Of a stretch of DNA of 64,000 bases, positions 59,748 to 64,000 are shown piece after piece (positions within the stretch are counted from its first letter, which is position 1; the number at the start of each line of letters is the position of its first letter). Origin of the DNA: Adineta vaga (taxonomy: Eukaryota > Rotifera); contig CP075495.1 in assembly GCA_021613535.1 (NCBI GenBank), positions 3,348,001 to 3,412,000 of the forward strand, read 5' to 3'. The position numbers were made by a program, and so were the translations under genes. The notes under the pieces were generated by a model that saw only the letters and a list, made by a program, of their open reading frames with translations, did not search any database and was not told the origin of the DNA.

Positions 59748-60999
59748 ATAATTATATATGAAATGAATAGTTCAGCTTATCTCTTAGTTACTATAGTAAA
59801 CAGCGCTATTCATATTTTGTTGACAAGAATTCTCAAACAGAAGTTATGACATTGCTTATCTAAATACCTTTTTCTTAACTAGAACGCGACGAACTTTTAA
59901 GCTATGACTAATAATTATAAGACACAATGTATCAAAGGTTCTACCATCTCTGACATCATTTTCATCATATAGTACTTTACCGTGAAGAAAATGTTGTTTC
60001 GGATCTATCATAGAATACTGATGAAAGTACGCGACATTACCTTAATGAAATTTTATTATGTCCATTCTCGGAGAGAAACAGCAAAGAATGAATTTCACAA
60101 TATTCGGGAAAGGGGGCGATCGAAAAATCATCAATTTTTCTACACGCTGAAAATAGTATAAAATGAAAGTACCCGATGAGTACATCACTAATTCCACATT
60201 CATTTCTATTGATCTCGTCCCTTTCTTACAGAGATTTTGTCTCATATACGGCATTTGTAATGGTTATTACCTTGAATCTGAGTGAAAATGGCACATAGAA
60301 CACGGGAAAACAGCTAAGAATAAGGGACAAGACTTGGAGAAATGAATGTAGAATTAGTGATGTACTCATCGAGTACTTTCATTTTATACTATTTTCAGCG
60401 TGTGTAAAAATCGATGATTTCTCGACTACCCCCTTTCTTTTCACTTACAAAAGCATTCACCGAACTATAAAGTACATTTTTCGAGTGAAAGAAAAGTTTC
60501 TATATCCTCATGAACGTGTTTTCTTTCGTTTTTTTTACACAATGTTTTCACTGAGTACTCTGTACAATATATTCAAAACATATATAAACCATGATTTCAT
60601 TTATTACACGATATTCTCTGATACATAGAAAAATAAATGAAATAGATCTGTGAACTTTTAAGAGAAAACTATGTTGGCTGAATAATGTGCATCCAATTGA
60701 AATGTTAACTATATAGAATTACAAAAAATAGAGTGAACACTATATTATACTGAAATACGAATAACTGATGATATTTTTGACGATCATCTTCAGAGGCACT
60801 TTATGGAGAGAAAATGTCTTTTACAGAACTGCATCTTTTCAACCGTTCTTTGATATGCTTTGAGATGAATTTAAATTACAGACTCTTTTTCATCGGATAA
60901 TTATATTTATTATGATACTTCGACGGCATGTTTAGCGAGGCAAATACTGACAGATAGATTTTTTTACTCAGAAGATTTATTATATTTCAATCTTGCAGA
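59748..60999. other. Intergenic region with a long inverted repeat
   Basis: About 1.25 kb without a gene. It contains an imperfect inverted repeat (separate entry). The region just before 61000 ends in an acceptor-like TCTTGCAG, two bases before the GPCR start. Confidence 0.5.
60106..60441. repeat. Imperfect inverted repeat, arms of about 120 bp
   Basis: The left arm (about 60106-60227) and right arm (about 60322-60441) are reverse complements with scattered mismatches. The core of about 55 bp, including GCTGAAAATAGTATAAAATG and GATGAGTACATCACTAATTC, is nearly perfect. The spacer is about 95 bp. The DNA or its transcript could form a long hairpin. It resembles a foldback/MITE-type element, but I did not find a clear target-site duplication. 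Confidence 0.75.
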
Positions 61000-61977
61000 A
61001 TGTCTTATAACTTTTCTACTAGTGAAGATAATAATGGTGTTTTTGGTTTTGATCCACCACTTTCAAAAACAATTAAATTTTGGCTTTTATTAATTGGTGT
61101 AACATCAGCTACACCATGTTATCTCTTTTTAATAGTCTATTTTTTAACTAAAAAATCCGTTCGAGAAGCTCTTTACAATCATGTAATTATTGTCAGTCTA
61201 TTCGTTGATTTTATTATTCTCACTGTGGATTTATCGTGTCATATGACTTTTCTAAGATTAGGATATCTTGCACCATCAACACCAGCTCTTTGTCTAATTT
61301 GGCAATTAATCGATTATGGATTTTGGTATGGAGATCTATTCTTAAAATCATGGGCAGCTGTTGAACGACACATTCTAATCTTTCATACAAGTCTTATTGA
61401 TACAGCATGGAAACGTTTCTTTGTTCATTATCTACCTTTGATATTTGTCACTTTTTACACTCCAATCACTTACGTTTACTTAATCTTTTTCTATCCTGCT
61501 GAGCACATTTACATCTATGATGTATTAGTTTGCAGTGGTCCTTGGTATTATTATGACATACCAGCATGGTTAATTTGGTACGAATCATTATTTCATTATG
61601 TTATTCCAATCTTTGTTTTAACAATCTTTAGTAATACACTTTTTCTTCGAATTTATCTACAAAAAAATCGTTTACGTGCTGCTCAAGGTTGGCGACAATA
61701 TCGAAAGATGACCATACAATTAGTTTTTGTTACAATTACTTATCTATTTGATTTACCTTACATTATCGTTACTATTGTGCGATGGTCTGGATTTCCAGAC
61801 TTTGGAACAAATTTACAAGGTCCTTATTTCTATTATGTTAATTATATTCCAATTGTTCTTTTTCCATTCGCTCTTCTTAGTTCAAACTCGAAAGTATTGA
61901 AAGGAGTTTTTACTCAAACAAAACGACGACGACGACAAGTTGGGGCAACTTTACTAAATAGAACAGTATGGAATTAA
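61000..61977 (+). CDS. Rhodopsin-like G-protein-coupled receptor, single exon
   Basis: The intronless frame encodes 325 residues with seven hydrophobic helices (about 28-50, 62-82, 100-122, 142-162, 192-212, 236-258, 272-292). TM3 ends AAVERHILIFH, with Glu-Arg-His in place of the usual DRY. The N-terminus carries an NFS glycosylation site. TM7 is followed by SSNSKVLKGVF, where NPxxY would be expected. The tail has a KRRRRQ cluster. Ligand and subfamily are not recognisable. Large families of intronless receptors of this kind occur in invertebrates, often chemosensory, but that role is inference. An acceptor-like TTGCAG ends two bases before the ATG. Confidence 0.82.
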   Translation: MSYNFSTSEDNNGVFGFDPPLSKTIKFWLLLIGVTSATPCYLFLIVYFLTKKSVREALYNHVIIVSLFVDFIILTVDLSCHMTFLRLGYLAPSTPALCLIWQLIDYGFWYGDLFLKSWAAVERHILIFHTSLIDTAWKRFFVHYLPLIFVTFYTPITYVYLIFFYPAEHIYIYDVLVCSGPWYYYDIPAWLIWYESLFHYVIPIFVLTIFSNTLFLRIYLQKNRLRAAQGWRQYRKMTIQLVFVTITYLFDLPYIIVTIVRWSGFPDFGTNLQGPYFYYVNYIPIVLFPFALLSSNSKVLKGVFTQTKRRRRQVGATLLNRTVWN

Positions 61978-62616
61978 CGAAATCAAGTTTGAAATTTTAT
62001 TGTAAATTAAAGAATAAATTAAGCTATGAAAAACCAATGTATTATTAATTCAGTAGTACTTGTCACTGAAACATAATTTTCTTCTCGAAGAAGAAAAAGA
62101 GATTTATCATTTTTGACAATTCACAAGATACATAATCATGATGAATCTAAAATCTTTCAACAGAAATTAAGCAATATAAGATTTCATCAACAATACAGTC
62201 GTCTACGTTCTACAATGCTTATTTCATACTGTCATCAAAGATATACATCTTTCTTTATGGAAGCAGAAGGACAAATTATAAACAAGTACAATAGAATGTT
62301 ATAGTCGTTCAAAGAAATATCCTGATGAGAGAATGTACTTTATCTCTGGAATTTGCATTAAAATTGAAATATATATTGATTATATCTTAATGACATATTA
62401 TGACCTGTTTTACAGTTTATTATCTAGAACTAGAGAAGAAAAAGACGTCCGCCAAAATGAAATTTTCTTCTATCAACACTAAAGATAAAAAAAATAAAAG
62501 TTCGCCAAAAATAAATTGTATTATAATAAAAGTGTCGAAAAACTATATTTAGTTATAGTTTTCCGTCTAATATAAGTAATACTGTCTGTATTTTAAAACA
62601 AAATCTTTGTACAACG
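61978..62616. other. Intergenic gap
   Basis: 639 bp between two plus-strand genes. A 63-codon frame at 62113-62304 looks random. No gene seen. Confidence 0.45.
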
Positions 62617-63642
62617 ATGTATTACTCATTGTTCTTAGTTTCATCATTTACAATTATCTCGATTTTGAGTTCACCAATAGATTATGATCAAATTAATAAA
62701 CAATTAAATGCACTTTCCGAACAACTCGATCGAGTCGAATTACAACTTAACAATAGTGTCAATCAATTAATAACTAAATTGGACGAAAATAATCATAATA
62801 TTACACATCTGATCAAATCTTTACATTCTTCAGCAAACAATAGTAAGTAATATTTTATTTTGAATGAATTATTTTGTATCGTTATAATCTTAACAGATAA
62901 TCATCATGGATCATCTCGACAAGTCAATGCTCTTTTGATTATCGATGTTCAATATGATTTCATTAATGGAACTCTTGCTCTTCGAAATTGTCCATCAAAA
63001 CATAATGGTGAAGAAGTTATTCCAGTTATTAATCAACTTCTCGATACACTAAAATTTGATGTCGTCGTTTACAGTCTTGATTGGCATCCTACAGATCATA
63101 TATCTTTCTTTGATAATCTTCATCTTCGTTCACATTTATTAGCAAATGATTCTATACCTTTAGCTGATCTTCAGATGTATTCGACAGCTACATTTGCTAT
63201 CAATGATCTTCCTCGTATGGAACAAACACTTTGGCCTCGACATTGTGTTCAAAATACTTTTGGTGCTAAACTACATTCTGATTTGAAAATACTCAATGAA
63301 GATAATGATCAAAATATATCGATTATTCATATACAAAAAGGAACAAAACCAAGTATTGATTCTTATTCAGCTTTTTGGGATAATTCTAAATTGAGTGAAA
63401 CAAAATTAAATCAACAATTACAAGACAATCATGTTACACAAGTTTTTGTTACTGGTCTTGCAACAGATTGGTGTGTATATTCAACAGCTATACATGCAAT
63501 GGAAAACGGTTATAAGACATTTATTATCGAAGATGCAGCTCGTGGAGTTGATGAAAAGGCTATAAAAGAAAGACTTGAAGATTTTAAGCAAAAAAATGGT
63601 CATGTTATTCAATCAAATCAAGTGAAAGACTATATTCAATGA
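62617..63642 (+). CDS. Nicotinamidase with predicted secretion signal
   Basis: Two exons (62617-62842, 62897-63642) give 323 residues. The first exon encodes a signal-like start (MYYSLFLVSSFTIISILSSP) and a short coiled coil (INKQLNALSEQLDRVELQL) with several N-glycosylation sequons. The second encodes a complete isochorismatase-fold nicotinamidase. The catalytic triad is Asp in LLIIDVQYDF, Lys in IQKGTKPSIDSYSAFWDN, and Cys in GLATDWCVYSTA. The metal ligands fall in SLDWHPTDHISF, and LWPRHCVQNTFGAKLH is conserved. The enzyme deamidates nicotinamide to nicotinate in NAD+ salvage and occurs in invertebrates but not vertebrates. A secreted form with an added coiled coil is unusual. Confidence 0.88.
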
Positions 63643-64000
63643 CTACTATCATAAACTTATTCTTTTCTAAATATCAACGAACAACTTATTTTTAGTTCTC
63701 TTTTTTTGTTTGCTTTTATTGGTAGTATTCAAATCTTTCTTTGAGTATACAGATTATTTTTATAGTTTCCTTATTCTAGTTTCACTTGAATAAATTGAAG
63801 TAAAACTAAATATAATTGTTATTTTATAACTGTATTTACGTTTATTGTTGAATTCAATTGTCTAGAACGTTAATGAGATGATTAAATCCTACGGTCAAAG
63901 GACACAAACGTAAAACAATACATGTTTCTATTGGTAAGATGATGATTCATACAGAATAGCGTGATGCTTGGAATTAATGTTTATTTTCGATGTAAATAAT
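63643..64000. other. Right end of window, no gene seen
   Basis: About 360 bp of AT-rich sequence after the nicotinamidase stop. It holds AATAAA-like polyadenylation sequences (for example near 63790) and no coding region. Confidence 0.45.

Noticed and set aside
1-64000. tRNA, rRNA, CRISPR arrays and viral genomes
   Set aside because: I looked for B-box-like GTTCGA contexts, rRNA cores, regularly spaced repeats and viral replication or capsid genes and saw none that hold up.

Overview
The window is a stretch of animal nuclear genome. It is AT-rich, and its genes carry many short introns (mostly about 50-60 bp, with GT..AG ends and T-rich acceptors). The proteins are clearly metazoan: a KCNQ channel, ELMO, RASEF-type Rab, a matrix metalloproteinase, the GARP subunit VPS53, KIF6, a neuropeptide precursor with an LDLa domain and an AKAP9/pericentrin PACT domain. 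Compact introns, T-rich DNA, a lineage-specific single-exon GPCR and splice acceptors sitting directly before start codons (as expected for spliced-leader trans-splicing) fit a bdelloid rotifer of the Rotaria/Adineta kind. That assignment is inference, not proof. I see no prokaryotic operon, CRISPR array, rRNA or convincing tRNA.

Layout. 1-3.8 kb: a degenerate KRBA2/GIN-type integrase-like gene (+) beside the N-terminal half of KATNAL2 (-), whose AAA ATPase half is not in the window. 3.8-6.9 kb: no gene seen. 6.9-7.7 kb: prohormone-4 neuropeptide precursor. 10-12 kb: TIGAR. 13-16 kb: two unrecognised small genes. 16.6-17.6 kb: cation-dependent mannose-6-phosphate receptor. 17.9-19.1 kb: a damaged methylthioribose-1-phosphate isomerase gene. 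19.3-36 kb: a long run on the minus strand holding CDK2AP, ELMO, KCNQ, KIF6, a DDX21-derived half-helicase with zinc knuckles, and DPP8/9. 35.9-39 kb: WBP2, with a complete matrix metalloproteinase gene on the opposite strand inside one of its introns. 39.3-40.2 kb: a four-EF-hand calmodulin-like gene. 40.5-44.2 kb: RASEF-like Rab and an EF-hand module. 44.2-45.5 kb: intergenic DNA with a dead mariner fragment. 45.5-54.8 kb: a Tctex-type dynein light chain, a short PACT-domain protein, a secreted LURP-one/Tubby-like protein, PIGB and VPS53. 55-59.7 kb: a coiled-coil membrane protein, DHRS4 and calcipressin. 59.7-61 kb: intergenic DNA with a long imperfect inverted repeat. 61-63.6 kb: a GPCR and a secreted nicotinamidase.

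Most genes are ordinary housekeeping or signalling genes with no shared pathway. The most unusual points are these. An MRI1 copy has both catalytic residues replaced and a one-base frame break. A DDX21-family protein has lost its second RecA domain and gained a tandem zinc-knuckle/glycine array. A catalytically dead integrase-like gene appears to lie in or beside KATNAL2. A small piggyBac-type MITE has perfect TTAA flanks. A metalloproteinase gene is nested inside WBP2. Several genes have AG|ATG starts, including tightly spaced same-strand pairs that could be trans-spliced operons.
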